DNA of 64,000 bases from Hymenobacter sublimis (GCF_023101345.1 NZ_CP095848.1:3622001-3686000), one strand, 5' to 3'; positions 40,496 to 49,824 are shown, numbered from the stretch's first letter. Translations and numbers: made by a program. Notes: generated by a model from the sequence alone, not told the origin.

Positions 40496-41434
40496 ATGCA
40501 ACCTGCCTCCCTTCCCCTACTCGAAACCCGCGGCCTGCACTTTCACTTCGGCAAGCGGCCCATTCTGCACGATGTCAACCTGCGCGTAGAGCCCGGCAGC
40601 ATCTACGGTTTCCTGGGGCCGAACGGGGCCGGAAAAAGTACTACCATGCGCCTGCTGCTGGGACTGCTGCGGCCGGCCGCTGGCTCCGTGCACTTGTTCG
40701 GGCACGACCTGGCCCGGCACCGGGTAGCCCTGCTGAACCGGGTGGGCGCCCTCATCGAAAATCCGTCCCTGTACGACCACCTCACGGGCCGCGAGAACGT
40801 GGAGGCTACCCGCCGCCTGCGCGGGGTAGCGGCCCACCGCACCGCCGAAGTGCTGGCGCTGGTTGGCCTCACTGATAACGCCCACCGGCCCGCCCGGGAG
40901 TACTCTCTGGGCATGCGGCAGCGCCTGGGCCTGGCCATTGCCCTGCTCTCCGACCCCGACTTGCTGCTGCTGGATGAGCCCACGAATGGCCTTGACCCCA
41001 ACGGCATTATTGAAATGCGCGAGCTGCTGCGCCACTTGCGCCAGGAGCACGGCAAAACCATCGTGGTCAGCAGCCACCTCATCAACGAAATCGAGAAAGT
41101 AGCTACCCACGTGGGTGTCATTCAGGAAGGGCGGCTGGTGTTTCAGGGCAGCCTGCCGGACTTGCAGCGTCTGCAAGCCGGCCGGGCCCGGCTGGTGCTG
41201 GAAACGGAAAATGCCGACACCTGCCGCAACCTGCTGCCCCGCCTGCTGGCCGGCGCCACGGTAGCCACACCCGGCACGCTCTGGCTGCCCTGGCTTTCGC
41301 GGGAGCACACCGCTGAGCTGGCCGCGGCCCTTACGGCGGCGGGCCAGCCGCTCTACGGCCTGCGCCTGGAGCAGCCTAGCCTGGAGGACACCTTCCTGCA
41401 CCTCACCGAGGCCAAAGCCGACCTCGTGCAGTAA
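40496..41434 (+). CDS. ABC transporter ATP-binding protein, 312 aa
   Basis: Walker A G-P-N-G-A-G-K-S-T-T near residues 41-50, signature Y-S-L-G-M-R-Q-R-L-G, Walker B L-L-L-L-D-E-P-T-N-G-L-D-P-N-G, and switch His in V-V-S-S-H-L. A C-terminal domain of about 90 residues follows, as in the CcmA/DrrA-type ATPases of ABC-2 exporters. ATG at 40496 is used; an earlier TTG at 40460 lies inside the promoter box and is rejected. It is followed 47 bases later by its membrane partner. The substrate is unknown; bacitracin-type exporters are one possibility. Confidence 0.93.
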   Translation: MQPASLPLLETRGLHFHFGKRPILHDVNLRVEPGSIYGFLGPNGAGKSTTMRLLLGLLRPAAGSVHLFGHDLARHRVALLNRVGALIENPSLYDHLTGRENVEATRRLRGVAAHRTAEVLALVGLTDNAHRPAREYSLGMRQRLGLAIALLSDPDLLLLDEPTNGLDPNGIIEMRELLRHLRQEHGKTIVVSSHLINEIEKVATHVGVIQEGRLVFQGSLPDLQRLQAGRARLVLETENADTCRNLLPRLLAGATVATPGTLWLPWLSREHTAELAAALTAAGQPLYGLRLEQPSLEDTFLHLTEAKADLVQ

Positions 41435-41481
41435 GCCAGAGCCGCGCATTTCATCCTGCTTATTTCTTAATCCGCCTGACG

Positions 41482-42321
41482 ATGGACGCTACCCTACCCG
41501 ATTTCGCCGCGCTGCCAGCAGCCCCAGCTCCCTTTACGCAGCTGGGGCGCACCCTGGCCACCGATGTGCTCAAGCTGCGGCGCACGGCAGCCCTGCGCCT
41601 GACTTTGTTCAGCGGAGCCCTGCCAGTGCTGCTTACCTTCTGCATCTTCTTTTTTAAGGGCCACCTGATTATGAAGGCGGGCGGCGACCCATGGCCCCGC
41701 TTTATCAGCATGGCCTGGCAAACGGCGGGCACCCTGCTGCTGCCCCTGTTCGTGGTGCTGCTAACTAGCTTGGTAGTAACTATTGAAACCAAGGCTACCG
41801 CCTGGAAGCACCTGTACGCCCAGCCCGTAGGGCGCGGGGCCGTGTTTGGCTCCAAGCTGCTGCTGGTGCTGGCCCTGAATGCCGCCGCGCTGCTGCTCTT
41901 TGTGGGTTTGCTGCTAGGCGCCGGCACGCTACTGGGGTTGCTAAAACCCGGGCAAGGCTTCCAGACGCATGTTATTCCCTTCGAGACGGTGGGCTGGATG
42001 CTGCTGCGCACCTACCTGGCCACGCTGGGGCTACTGGCGGTGCAGTACGTCGTGAGCCTGTTCTGGCGCTCTTTCGTGGTGCCGGTGGGGGTAGGCATGG
42101 GGGCGGTAGTGGCCACGTTTGCCCTGCTGCAATGGGAGCATGTCAGCAAGATTCCGTACGCAGCGCCTTTCCTGACGGCCATGTCTTTACGCGTTTCCAA
42201 GGCAGGGATGCTGGAAGCAGCCCACGAAGTAGCCCAGCACGAATGGTACGCCCTGGCTTGGTTTGGCGGGGTGCTGGTGGCCGGCTACGTGCTGCTCTAC
42301 CGCCGCAACGTGACCAGCTAA
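41482..42321 (+). CDS. ABC-2 type transporter permease, 279 aa
   Basis: Six hydrophobic segments are visible: L-R-L-T-L-F-S-G-A-L-P-V-L-L-T-F, then G-T-L-L-L-P-L-F-V-V-L-L, L-L-V-L-A-L-N-A-A-A-L-L-L-F, T-Y-L-A-T-L-G-L-L-A-V-Q-Y-V, P-V-G-V-G-M-G-A-V-V-A-T, and a last one near A-G-Y-V-L-L-Y-R-R-N. It is the membrane half of the exporter encoded with the ATPase just upstream. The N-terminal 30 residues are cytosolic. No large extracellular domain is present. Confidence 0.9.
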   Translation: MDATLPDFAALPAAPAPFTQLGRTLATDVLKLRRTAALRLTLFSGALPVLLTFCIFFFKGHLIMKAGGDPWPRFISMAWQTAGTLLLPLFVVLLTSLVVTIETKATAWKHLYAQPVGRGAVFGSKLLLVLALNAAALLLFVGLLLGAGTLLGLLKPGQGFQTHVIPFETVGWMLLRTYLATLGLLAVQYVVSLFWRSFVVPVGVGMGAVVATFALLQWEHVSKIPYAAPFLTAMSLRVSKAGMLEAAHEVAQHEWYALAWFGGVLVAGYVLLYRRNVTS

Positions 42322-42346
42322 GCACTCCGCTTAGTGCCAGCCCGTG

Positions 42347-42404
42347 GGCGTTGCCGGACGAAAACATAGAGTTGGTTGAATAAACAGTCGGCTCCGGCAA
42401 CGCC
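42347..42404. repeat. Inverted repeat after the ABC permease gene
   Basis: GGCGTTGCCGGA (42347-42358) is exactly complementary to TCCGGCAACGCC (42393-42404), with a 34-base spacer. It may terminate the transporter unit or be a small member of the palindromic repeats seen elsewhere in this window. Confidence 0.65.
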
Positions 42405-42564
42405 ATCGGAGTTTTGCAGTCCTTACCGCTGAATTTCAGTTTCAGTTGCTTCTGCCTGATACGCTGCCGGTTACGTTTCATCCCCTGTTTTCTACACTTC
42501 AGCTCCGGCCGTTTTGGTTTTTCCCGGTGGCCGCCCTCCTTGCAACTATCTTCTGCTATATCTC

Positions 42565-45153
42565 ATGAAAAACGCTACCCTTCCCCTGCTGCTTACCAGC
42601 CTGCTTACGGCTCCCGTCTTCGCCCAAACAGGCCCACCCGCCGGGGCTCCGGCCGCGGGTCAGCGGCCGGCTGGAGCCCCGGCGGGTGCTGCCGCCAAGC
42701 CTATCTTGCCCTCGGCTCCCAAAGGAACGGGCCGCCTGGAAGGCACGGTGCTAGATGCTACCACCAAAAAGCCAGTGGAGTTTGCTACCGTTACGCTGCT
42801 GCCCTTGAGCGGCAACACGCCCGTTGATGGCGGCGTGTGCGACGAGCGGGGCCGCTTTGCTCTGCGGGGGCTGGCGGCCGGGGAGTTCCGACTGCAAATC
42901 AGCTTTGTGGGCTACGCTACCCAAACGCGCAACGTAACGGTTAACTCGGGCCTGACGACGGTAGGAACCGTGCAGCTGGCTTCCTCAGCCCAAAACCTGG
43001 GCGAAGTGAAGGTAACCGGGGAGCGGGACGTCATTGAGACCAAGCCCGACCGGATTGTGTATAACGCCGAAAAGGACCTGACCAACTCGGGCGGTACGGC
43101 CGCCGACGTACTGCGCAAAGTGCCCCTGGTGAACGTGGACCCCGATGGCAACGTGGAGCTGCGCGGCACCAGCAACGTGCGCGTGCTCATCAACAACAAG
43201 CCCTCGGGCATTGTGGCCTCCTCGGTGGCCGATGCCATGAAGCAGATTCCGGCCGACCAGATCAAGAGCGTAGAAGTTATTACGACGCCTTCAGCCAAGT
43301 ACGACGCCGAAGGCACGGGCGGCATCATCAACATTATCCTCAAGAAAAACAGCCTGGAAGGCGTAAACGGCTCCGTGGGGCTGGCCGCGGGTACACGCAG
43401 CTCCAACGGCAACGGCACGCTCAACTACCGCAAAGGCAAGGTAGGCCTGAGCAGCTCCGTCAGCGGCTTTGGCTTTTACAGTCCCAACCGCAACGATTTG
43501 GTACGCTACCTGAAAACCCCGGGTGGCGAAAGAGAATCATTGCGGCAGGAAGGCGACGGCAACACGCTGGGCGGCGGTGGCTTCGGCCGTTTCGGGCTCG
43601 ATTATGACCCGGCCCAGTACCATAACCTCACGCTGGGCTTGCAGGGTAGCATGTTCCGCAACAGCGGCAACTACGACCAGTACAACAACGTGCTGCTGCC
43701 CGCTGCCACCTCATTCACCCGCGACACCGACCGGCGCTTCCGCACCCAGAGCTACGACTTAAGTGGGGCCTACACCCGCACTTTTGAGCAGAAGCGCCGC
43801 GAGTGGAGCGTGCTGGCCCAGCACACCCGCAACCGCAACGTGCAGGCCTACTACCTCGACCAGTTCGCGGGTCGCTCGGAGGAAAACCAGGCCAAGACGT
43901 ACCGGGAGGAAAGCGACAACCTGGCCCGCAACCTCGAAACTACCCTGCAAACCGACTACGCCCACCCGTTCTCGGAAACCGCCCTGCTCGAAACCGGCGC
44001 CAAGGCCATCCTGCGCCGCGTGAGCAGCGACTACGACGTCTTCACCAGCCCCTTTGGATCCTCCAACATCGACCCGGTGTACGATGCCAGCCGCTCCAAC
44101 CTGTTCGATTACAACCAGGATGTGCTGTCGGGTTATGGAACGTACGGCTTTTCGGCGTCGAAGAAAGTTAGCTTTAAGCTGGGCGCGCGGGTAGAGAATA
44201 CGCGCATTTCGGGCAGTTTTCAGCAGCAGGAGCAAGACAACTCCAGCGTGTCGCAGAACTACACCAACCTGCTGCCCAACCTGAGCATGAGCTTCCAGCC
44301 GAACAACCCCAAGAAGCCCGGTCAGACCCTACGCCTGGCCTACTCCCGCCGAATCCAGCGCCCCCAGATCTTCTTCCTGAACCCCTTCGTCAATGCCTCC
44401 GACAGCTTGAATATCAGCTACGGCGAGCCAGAGTTACGCCCTGAACTGACGGACAGCTACGAGCTGAACTACACCACCTTTATTAAGGGCTCGGTGCTGA
44501 ACATGTCGGCCTACGCCCGCCGCACCGGCAACGCTATTGAATCGGTGCGCTTCATTGACCGCAATGGCGTGAATAACCAAACCTTCCGCAACATCGGCCG
44601 CAACGCTACCTTTGGGGTGAGCCTGTTTACCTCGGTGAAGCCCGTGCCGAAGTGGGATGTGAGCGGCAACGTGAACGTGTACTACGTGTCGCTGGAAAGC
44701 CCAGCCCTGACGTTTGAGGAAGGTAGCATTACCACTTCGGCCTACTCCAACAGCGGGGTGATGTACAACCTGAACCTGAACTCCAGCTACAAGTTCGAGA
44801 AGGGCCTGAGCGTGCAGTTCTTCGGCGGCCTGAACTCGCCGCGCATCCAGCTGCAGGGCAGCCAGCGCGCCTGGACGTTCTACTCCCTGGGCTTGCGCAA
44901 AACCATGCTCAAGGAAAAGGCCGACCTGACCTTAAACGCCGATAACTTCCTGCAAGCCACCCGCAACCTCAGCTCCACCCTCGACACCGACCAATTTCGG
45001 CAGGTAAGCAACAACTACATCTACCTGCGCGGGGTGCGCCTAGCCTTCAACTACCGCTTCGGCAAAACCACCACCCAGCCCCAGAAGCGCCGCCGCAGCA
45101 TCCAAAACGACGACACCAAGCAAGGCGAAGGCAACGGCCAAGGTCAGCAGTAG
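42565..45153 (+). CDS. TonB-dependent-receptor-like outer-membrane beta-barrel protein, 862 aa
   Basis: Signal peptide M-K-N-A-T-L-P-L-L-L-T-S with cleavage after V-F-A-Q. A Pro/Ala/Gly-rich stretch (about 22-60) leads into a CarboxypepD-regulatory-like domain (G-R-L-E-G-T-V-L-D-A-T-T-K-K-P-V-E-F-A), then a plug domain (V-N-V-D-P-D-G-N-V-E-L-R-G-T, S-A-K-Y-D-A-E-G-T-G-G-I-I-N-I) and a barrel of the OMP_b-brl_3 type ending in F-N-Y-R-F-G. A basic tail of about 30 residues follows the last strand. It is closely similar in plan to the next gene (45603-48092). The ligand is unknown. ATG at 42565 is chosen for the signal peptide. Confidence 0.92.
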   Translation: MKNATLPLLLTSLLTAPVFAQTGPPAGAPAAGQRPAGAPAGAAAKPILPSAPKGTGRLEGTVLDATTKKPVEFATVTLLPLSGNTPVDGGVCDERGRFALRGLAAGEFRLQISFVGYATQTRNVTVNSGLTTVGTVQLASSAQNLGEVKVTGERDVIETKPDRIVYNAEKDLTNSGGTAADVLRKVPLVNVDPDGNVELRGTSNVRVLINNKPSGIVASSVADAMKQIPADQIKSVEVITTPSAKYDAEGTGGIINIILKKNSLEGVNGSVGLAAGTRSSNGNGTLNYRKGKVGLSSSVSGFGFYSPNRNDLVRYLKTPGGERESLRQEGDGNTLGGGGFGRFGLDYDPAQYHNLTLGLQGSMFRNSGNYDQYNNVLLPAATSFTRDTDRRFRTQSYDLSGAYTRTFEQKRREWSVLAQHTRNRNVQAYYLDQFAGRSEENQAKTYREESDNLARNLETTLQTDYAHPFSETALLETGAKAILRRVSSDYDVFTSPFGSSNIDPVYDASRSNLFDYNQDVLSGYGTYGFSASKKVSFKLGARVENTRISGSFQQQEQDNSSVSQNYTNLLPNLSMSFQPNNPKKPGQTLRLAYSRRIQRPQIFFLNPFVNASDSLNISYGEPELRPELTDSYELNYTTFIKGSVLNMSAYARRTGNAIESVRFIDRNGVNNQTFRNIGRNATFGVSLFTSVKPVPKWDVSGNVNVYYVSLESPALTFEEGSITTSAYSNSGVMYNLNLNSSYKFEKGLSVQFFGGLNSPRIQLQGSQRAWTFYSLGLRKTMLKEKADLTLNADNFLQATRNLSSTLDTDQFRQVSNNYIYLRGVRLAFNYRFGKTTTQPQKRRRSIQNDDTKQGEGNGQGQQ

Positions 45154-45160
45154 TGAGTTA

Positions 45161-45414
45161 GTGATTCGGTGAGTTAGTGATTGAGTGAGTTGGCTGTTCT
45201 GTCATGGCGAGGAGGCACGACGACGCCATCCTTCCTCCTTTTTGCTCGAAGCCTGATAAATGACAAGCCCTTACTTCCCGCACGGAGGTAAGGGCTTGTT
45301 ACTTTTCTAGGCTTGTCACAGAAGAGAGGACGGATGGCGTCGCTCTGCTCGCCATGACACCACTGTTTACTCAGCTACTCACTCCGTTACTCAATCACTA
45401 ACTCACTGAATCAC
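45161..45414. repeat. Dispersed palindromic element, copy 3
   Basis: The outermost arms 45161-45186 and 45389-45414 (GTGATTCGGTGAGTTAGTGA and its complement) match over 26 bases with one mismatch. Inside lie GTCATGGCGAG/CTCGCCATGAC and a central hairpin (TGACAAGCCCTTACTTCC / GGAGGTAAGGGCTTGT). It fills much of the 449-base gap between the two barrel genes and begins 8 bases after the stop codon of the first. Confidence 0.85.
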
Positions 45415-45498
45415 CACTTCACCAGTTTTGAAAACAGGTTTATACAAACTAGAATATAGTTGCTGGTTAATTTTTAGCTAGGAGAAGAAAATACTGTC

Positions 45499-45506
45499 TA
45501 GGTTTG
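45499..45506 (+). promoter_or_regulatory. Bacteroidota -7 promoter box (TAGGTTTG)
   Basis: Exact TAnnTTTG match in an unusually AT-rich 80-base patch, 97 bases before the ATG of the second barrel gene. It implies that this gene has its own promoter. The -33 element is not clear. Confidence 0.45.
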
Positions 45507-45602
45507 AAGCGTTCTGCCACCAATTACACCGGAGCGGACTCCTGTATCAGCACGCACCGGACCTCAGAATATTACGCGCGTTATCCTTTTCCCACTATCC
45601 CA

Positions 45603-48092
45603 ATGAAGCATACTGCTACGCTGCTGTTGCTGGCCGCCTTGGCCGCGCCTACGGCTCAGGCGCAAACTCTCTCTTCTCCTACTACCCCCTCCACAGCGGC
45701 CAAAGGCCCCGCGCGCATCACGGGCCGCATAGTGGATGCCACCACCCAAAAGCCCGTGGAGTACGCCACCGTGGCCCTACTGTCCGCCACGGGTACTACC
45801 CCACTCACGGGCGGCACCTGCGACGCGGAAGGTCGGTTTGAGTTGAAGGATTTGCCAACCGGCTCTTTTCGGCTGCAAATCAGCTTTGTGGGCTACGCGA
45901 GTCAGCTGAAGGACGTGGCGCTTACGACGGAGCCCTTAAACCTAGGGACGCTCACACTTGTGGCCTCCGCCCAAAATCTGGCGGGCGTAACCGTCACGGG
46001 GGAGCGGCCCGTCATCGAAACCAAGCCCGACCGGCTAGTGTACAACGCCGACCAAGACGCCACCAATGCTGGGGGCACGGCCGCCGACATTATGCGCAAA
46101 ACGCCCATGGTGAACCTGGATGGGGACGGCAACGTGCAACTGCGCGGCACTAGCAACGTGCGCATTCTCATCAACAACAAGCCTTCGTCGCTGCTATCCG
46201 GCAACCTGGCCGAGGCACTCAAGCAGATTCCCGCCGACCAGATCAAGGCTATTGAAGTAGTCACTTCGCCCTCGGCCAAGTACGATGCAGAAGGCTCGGG
46301 CGGGGTTATCAATATTGTTCTGAAAAAGAACAGCTTGCAGGGCGTGAATGGTAGCGTAGGCGCCAATACCGGCAACCGAAACCAAGGTCTGAACGGCAGC
46401 CTTAACGTGAAGCGGGGCAAGTTTGGGGTGAACACCAAGCTCAGCGCCTTCCACAACGTGTACCCGTTCAAGAGTAGCAACCAGCGCACCGATTTTCTGC
46501 CCAATGAAACCACTGGTCAGCTTACGGAGCGCACTACTTCCCGCAACGTGGGCAATGGCGGCTACGGACAGTTGGAGCTTACCTACGACCCGTCGCCCCT
46601 GCACAGCTTCACGCTCAGCGGCAACGGCAACCTCTACCGCAGCAACTCGCCTCAGGAGTTGTTCAGCCAGTACGCCGGCCTACCCCAGCGCGACACGCTG
46701 TATTCCCGCGACATCAACCGCGACGGGGAAAGCCGCAACTACGACCTGAACGCCGGCTACACACGCACTTTCGGGGAAAAGCAGCCGCGCCGGGAGTGGG
46801 CCGTGCTGGCCCAGCACACTCGCAGTCGCTCCGACGAAAGCTACCGCCTCGATCAATATAAATCGGCGGATGTGAAACAAGGGCTGCTGGAGTACCGGGA
46901 ACGAAGCGCCAACCTGGCCAGGAACCTGGAAACCACTCTTCAATCTGATTACACGCACCCGTTCGGCAAGAAAAACACCCTGGAAACCGGAGCCAAGCTC
47001 ATCCGTCGCCAAGTGAGCAGCGACTATACCCTGGACACCTTACAGCTCAGCCGGCAGGCGGATTTTGCCCGGAGTCCGCGCCGCTCCAATGCCTTCGACT
47101 ACAGCCAGAACGTGCTGGCGGCTTACGGCACTTACAATTTCGCCGCGGGCAAAAAATACACGTTCAGCCTGGGCACCCGCCTGGAGCGCACCGACATTCA
47201 GGGCGAGTTTCAGGGCGAAAACGGCCGTTTCTCGAACGACTACCTGAACGTGCTGCCCAACCTGAGCGCCACCCGCACGCTCAAGAAAGAAGGCCAAACC
47301 CTGCGCTTCAGCTTCTCGCGCCGCATTCAGCGCCCACACATCTACTACCTCAACCCCTACGTCGATCAGGTAACGCCCAACAGCATCCGCTACGGCAACC
47401 CCACGCTCCGGCCCGAAGTGACGGACAGCTACGAGCTGAGCTACGGCACCTTCGCCGAGAAAAGCTCCCTAAACATTTCGGCATTTGCGCGGCGCACGGG
47501 CAACTCCATTGAGCAGTTCTACCGCTACAACGAGGCGCTGGCTCGCTCCGAAACTACCTACGGCAACCTGGCCACCAACTCCTCCTACGGCCTGAACCTC
47601 TATGGCTCGCTTAAGCCTACCAAAGACTGGAACCTAAGCAGCAACATCAGCGGCGACTACACCCGCTTGCGCAGTAAGGCCCTGAACCGCACCAGCAGCT
47701 TGGCCTCTATGTACATGAACCTGAATTCGTCGCTGAAATTCAAAACCCACTACACCCTGCAAGGCTACGGCGGCTTCTGGACGGGCGGCGTGCAGCTCCA
47801 AACGCGCTACTCCGGCGGCGTGTACTACGGCCTGGGTCTCAAGCGCATGCTGTTTAAGGAGAAGGCCGACCTCACGCTCAGTGCCAACAACTTTCTTTCG
47901 CCCGGCCGCGAGTTCCGCAACACCACCATCACCGACCAGTTCCGCAGCGTTGGCAGCTTCTACCAGTACCAACGCTCCGTACGCTTGGCCTTCAACTACC
48001 GCTTCGGTAAGGTGGATGGCAGCGGCCAGCGCCAGCGCCGCACCATCCGCAACGACGACTCCAAGCAAGGCAGCAGCAACACCGGTGGGTAA
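45603..48092 (+). CDS. TonB-dependent-receptor-like outer-membrane beta-barrel protein, paralogue, 829 aa
   Basis: Signal peptide M-K-H-T-A-T-L-L-L-L-A-A-L with cleavage after A-Q-A-Q, then a CarboxypepD-regulatory-like domain (I-T-G-R-I-V-D-A-T-T-Q-K-P-V-E-Y-A), a plug (V-N-L-D-G-D-G-N-V-Q-L-R-G-T, S-A-K-Y-D-A-E-G-S-G-G-V-I-N-I) and a beta-barrel ending in F-N-Y-R-F-G plus a basic tail (R-Q-R-R-T-I-R-N-D-D). Long stretches are nearly identical to the upstream gene (for example S-N-V-R-I-L-I-N-N-K-P-S), so the pair is a tandem duplication that has diverged mostly in barrel loops. Start ATG at 45603. Confidence 0.92.
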   Translation: MKHTATLLLLAALAAPTAQAQTLSSPTTPSTAAKGPARITGRIVDATTQKPVEYATVALLSATGTTPLTGGTCDAEGRFELKDLPTGSFRLQISFVGYASQLKDVALTTEPLNLGTLTLVASAQNLAGVTVTGERPVIETKPDRLVYNADQDATNAGGTAADIMRKTPMVNLDGDGNVQLRGTSNVRILINNKPSSLLSGNLAEALKQIPADQIKAIEVVTSPSAKYDAEGSGGVINIVLKKNSLQGVNGSVGANTGNRNQGLNGSLNVKRGKFGVNTKLSAFHNVYPFKSSNQRTDFLPNETTGQLTERTTSRNVGNGGYGQLELTYDPSPLHSFTLSGNGNLYRSNSPQELFSQYAGLPQRDTLYSRDINRDGESRNYDLNAGYTRTFGEKQPRREWAVLAQHTRSRSDESYRLDQYKSADVKQGLLEYRERSANLARNLETTLQSDYTHPFGKKNTLETGAKLIRRQVSSDYTLDTLQLSRQADFARSPRRSNAFDYSQNVLAAYGTYNFAAGKKYTFSLGTRLERTDIQGEFQGENGRFSNDYLNVLPNLSATRTLKKEGQTLRFSFSRRIQRPHIYYLNPYVDQVTPNSIRYGNPTLRPEVTDSYELSYGTFAEKSSLNISAFARRTGNSIEQFYRYNEALARSETTYGNLATNSSYGLNLYGSLKPTKDWNLSSNISGDYTRLRSKALNRTSSLASMYMNLNSSLKFKTHYTLQGYGGFWTGGVQLQTRYSGGVYYGLGLKRMLFKEKADLTLSANNFLSPGREFRNTTITDQFRSVGSFYQYQRSVRLAFNYRFGKVDGSGQRQRRTIRNDDSKQGSSNTGG

Positions 48093-48094
48093 GT

Positions 48095-48332
48095 GGTGAA
48101 ACGGGGAGATGGTGAATGAGTGAGTTGGCTGTTTTGTTATGGCGAGCGGAGCGCGGCCATCCGTCCTCTCTTCTGTGGCCAGCTTGGAAACGAGACAAGC
48201 CCTTGACGTCCGCGCTGGCGTCAAGGGCTTGTCGCATTAGAAGAGGTAGTACTTCGTGAAGGAAAAATAGCCGCGCTTCGCTCGCCATGACAGAACAGCC
48301 AACTCACCATTTCACCATCTCCCCGTTTCACC
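48095..48332. repeat. Dispersed palindromic element, copy 4 (longest)
   Basis: The outer arms start GGTGAAACGGGGAGATGGTG (48095) and end with the complement at 48332; they are followed inward by GAGTTGGCTGTT/AACAGCCAACTC, TATGGCGAGCG/CGCTCGCCATGA, and a central hairpin GACAAGCCCTTGACG/CGTCAAGGGCTTGTC. It spans the whole gap between the barrel gene and aroE. The aroE stop codon (48328-48330) lies inside the right arm. Confidence 0.88.
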
Positions 48333-49071
48333 GATTCCAGATTTGCCAGGCGGCCTCGGCTTGGAGGCAGAGCATTTCAAAGCCGTTTTTGGTTTGGGCG
48401 CCGGCGGCAGCGCCGCGCTTCATGAATTCAGTTTCGGTGGGGTTATAAATAAGGTCGTAGAGGTAGTGCTGAGACGTGAGGTAGGGGTAAGGAATGGGCG
48501 GGCACTCTTCTATATTGGGCGTGGTACCCAAAGGAGTAGTGTTAACAATCAGCGGATGATCCTGCAGCAGGCGCGGCGTCAGTTCCTCGTAGGTAAGTCC
48601 TGCGCCTAACGCGTTGCGCGACACAACCCAATAACCGATGTTTAGCTCCCGAAGGGCAACTTCCACGGCTTTGGAGGCGCCGCCGCTACCCAGAATGAGG
48701 GCGCGCATCTCCGGCAGTTTGGCCTTGGGCAAAAAGCCCCGTAACGACTCCCGAAAGCCCACATAGTCGGTGTTGTGCCCAATCAGCTGCCCGTCCTCCC
48801 GGAACTCAATGACATTCACGGCCCCCACGCGCGCGGCGGAAGGCGCTACCTCGTTGAGGAAGGGCCATACTTGCTCTTTGTACGGAATTGTAACGTTGAG
48901 GCCGCGCAGGTTGGGGTGCTGGTGCAACAGGCCCGGCAGCTCATCCATCGTAGCTAGCTCGAACAGCTCGTAGTGATGATCAGCCAACTCCAGATTGTGA
49001 AATTTCTGGGAAAAGTAGGTCTGAGAGAAGGAGTGGCGCAAGGAGCGACCCAAAAGTCCGAATTCAGGCAT
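48328..49071 (-). CDS. aroE: Shikimate dehydrogenase
   Basis: A 247-residue NADPH-dependent enzyme that reduces 3-dehydroshikimate. Substrate-site residues appear in G-L-L-G-R-S-L-R-H-S-F-S-Q and G-L-N-V-T-I-P-Y-K (catalytic Lys), followed by G-A-V-N-V-I, G-H-N-T-D-Y-V-G-F, nucleotide loop L-G-S-G-G-A-S-K-A-V and the late N-T-T-P-L-G-T. The C-terminus ends F-E-M-L-C-L-Q-A-E-A-A-W-Q-I-W-N-R; its stop codon lies within palindromic element copy 4. ATG at 49071 is standard. Confidence 0.96.
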   Translation of the reverse strand: MPEFGLLGRSLRHSFSQTYFSQKFHNLELADHHYELFELATMDELPGLLHQHPNLRGLNVTIPYKEQVWPFLNEVAPSAARVGAVNVIEFREDGQLIGHNTDYVGFRESLRGFLPKAKLPEMRALILGSGGASKAVEVALRELNIGYWVVSRNALGAGLTYEELTPRLLQDHPLIVNTTPLGTTPNIEECPPIPYPYLTSQHYLYDLIYNPTETEFMKRGAAAGAQTKNGFEMLCLQAEAAWQIWNR

Positions 49072-49104
49072 AAAACACGGGTAATTGCGTTGTAAACAAC
49101 AACA

Positions 49105-49142
49105 AAAAACCGTTCAGCCCCAACTCAGGCCGAACGGTTTTT
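49105..49142. terminator. Bidirectional rho-independent terminator
   Basis: AAAAACCGTTC (49105-49115) pairs with GAACGGTTTTT (49132-49142). On the minus strand it follows the DedA gene ending at 49165 and separates it from aroE. Confidence 0.85.
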
Positions 49143-49164
49143 ATCAGTTAATTACTACATCTGC

Positions 49165-49824
49165 CTACGCTACCGGACGGCTGCCACTGGGGCGACGTGC
49201 TTTTACGAACTCAAACACAGCCGGTAGCACCGACAGCACAATGATGGCCAACACCACCAGGGAGAAGTTTTTCTGCACAATCGGAATCTGCCCGAAAAAG
49301 TAGCCGGCGCCCGTGAGCAACACCACCCACAGCACGGCCCCTACCAGGTTGTACGACAGAAACTTGGTGTAGCTCATGGTGCCTACCCCGGCCACGAACG
49401 GCGCAAACGTGCGAATGATAGGAATAAAGCGGGCCAGAATAATGGTTTTGGCCCCGTGCTTCTGGTAGAAAGCCTGGGTCTTTTCGAGGTGGGCCCGCTT
49501 CAGAAACCGGGAATTTTCCCGAAACACCCGCGGCCCGAGGTAGTCGCCGATGTGGTAGTTGAGCGTGTCGCCCAGCACGGCGGCCAGAATCAGCAGGCCC
49601 ATCATGGCCCACACGTTGAGCGGGGAGCCGGGCAGAGCTGCCAACGAGCCGGCCGCGAATAGCAGGGAGTCGCCGGGCAGGAAGGGCAGCACCACTACCC
49701 CGGTTTCCACGAAGATGATGAGGAAAAGAATAGCGTAAGTCCAGGCCCCGTAATCCTGAATTATCTCGGCCAGGTGCTTGTCAAGGTGCAGAATAAAGTC
49801 GAGCAGATGCTTCAGAATTTCCAT
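49165..49824 (-). CDS. DedA-family membrane protein, 219 aa
   Basis: About five membrane or re-entrant segments. Family landmarks are F-V-E-T-G-V-V-V-L-P-F-L-P-G-D-S-L-L-F, G-D-T-L-N-Y-H-I-G-D-Y-L-G-P, and F-Y-Q-K-H-G-A-K-T-I-I-L-A-R-F-I-P-I-I-R-T-F-A-P-F-V-A-G, with the conserved E, R and P residues. DedA proteins act as lipid flippases, for example of undecaprenyl phosphate, and support envelope homeostasis. ATG at 49824 is used; the longer frame adds a poor basic extension. Confidence 0.93.
   Translation of the reverse strand: MEILKHLLDFILHLDKHLAEIIQDYGAWTYAILFLIIFVETGVVVLPFLPGDSLLFAAGSLAALPGSPLNVWAMMGLLILAAVLGDTLNYHIGDYLGPRVFRENSRFLKRAHLEKTQAFYQKHGAKTIILARFIPIIRTFAPFVAGVGTMSYTKFLSYNLVGAVLWVVLLTGAGYFFGQIPIVQKNFSLVVLAIIVLSVLPAVFEFVKARRPSGSRPVA

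Noticed and set aside
40517..41449. 310-codon open frame antisense to the ABC ATPase
   Set aside because: Typical GC-rich shadow frame; the plus-strand ATPase has all its motifs.
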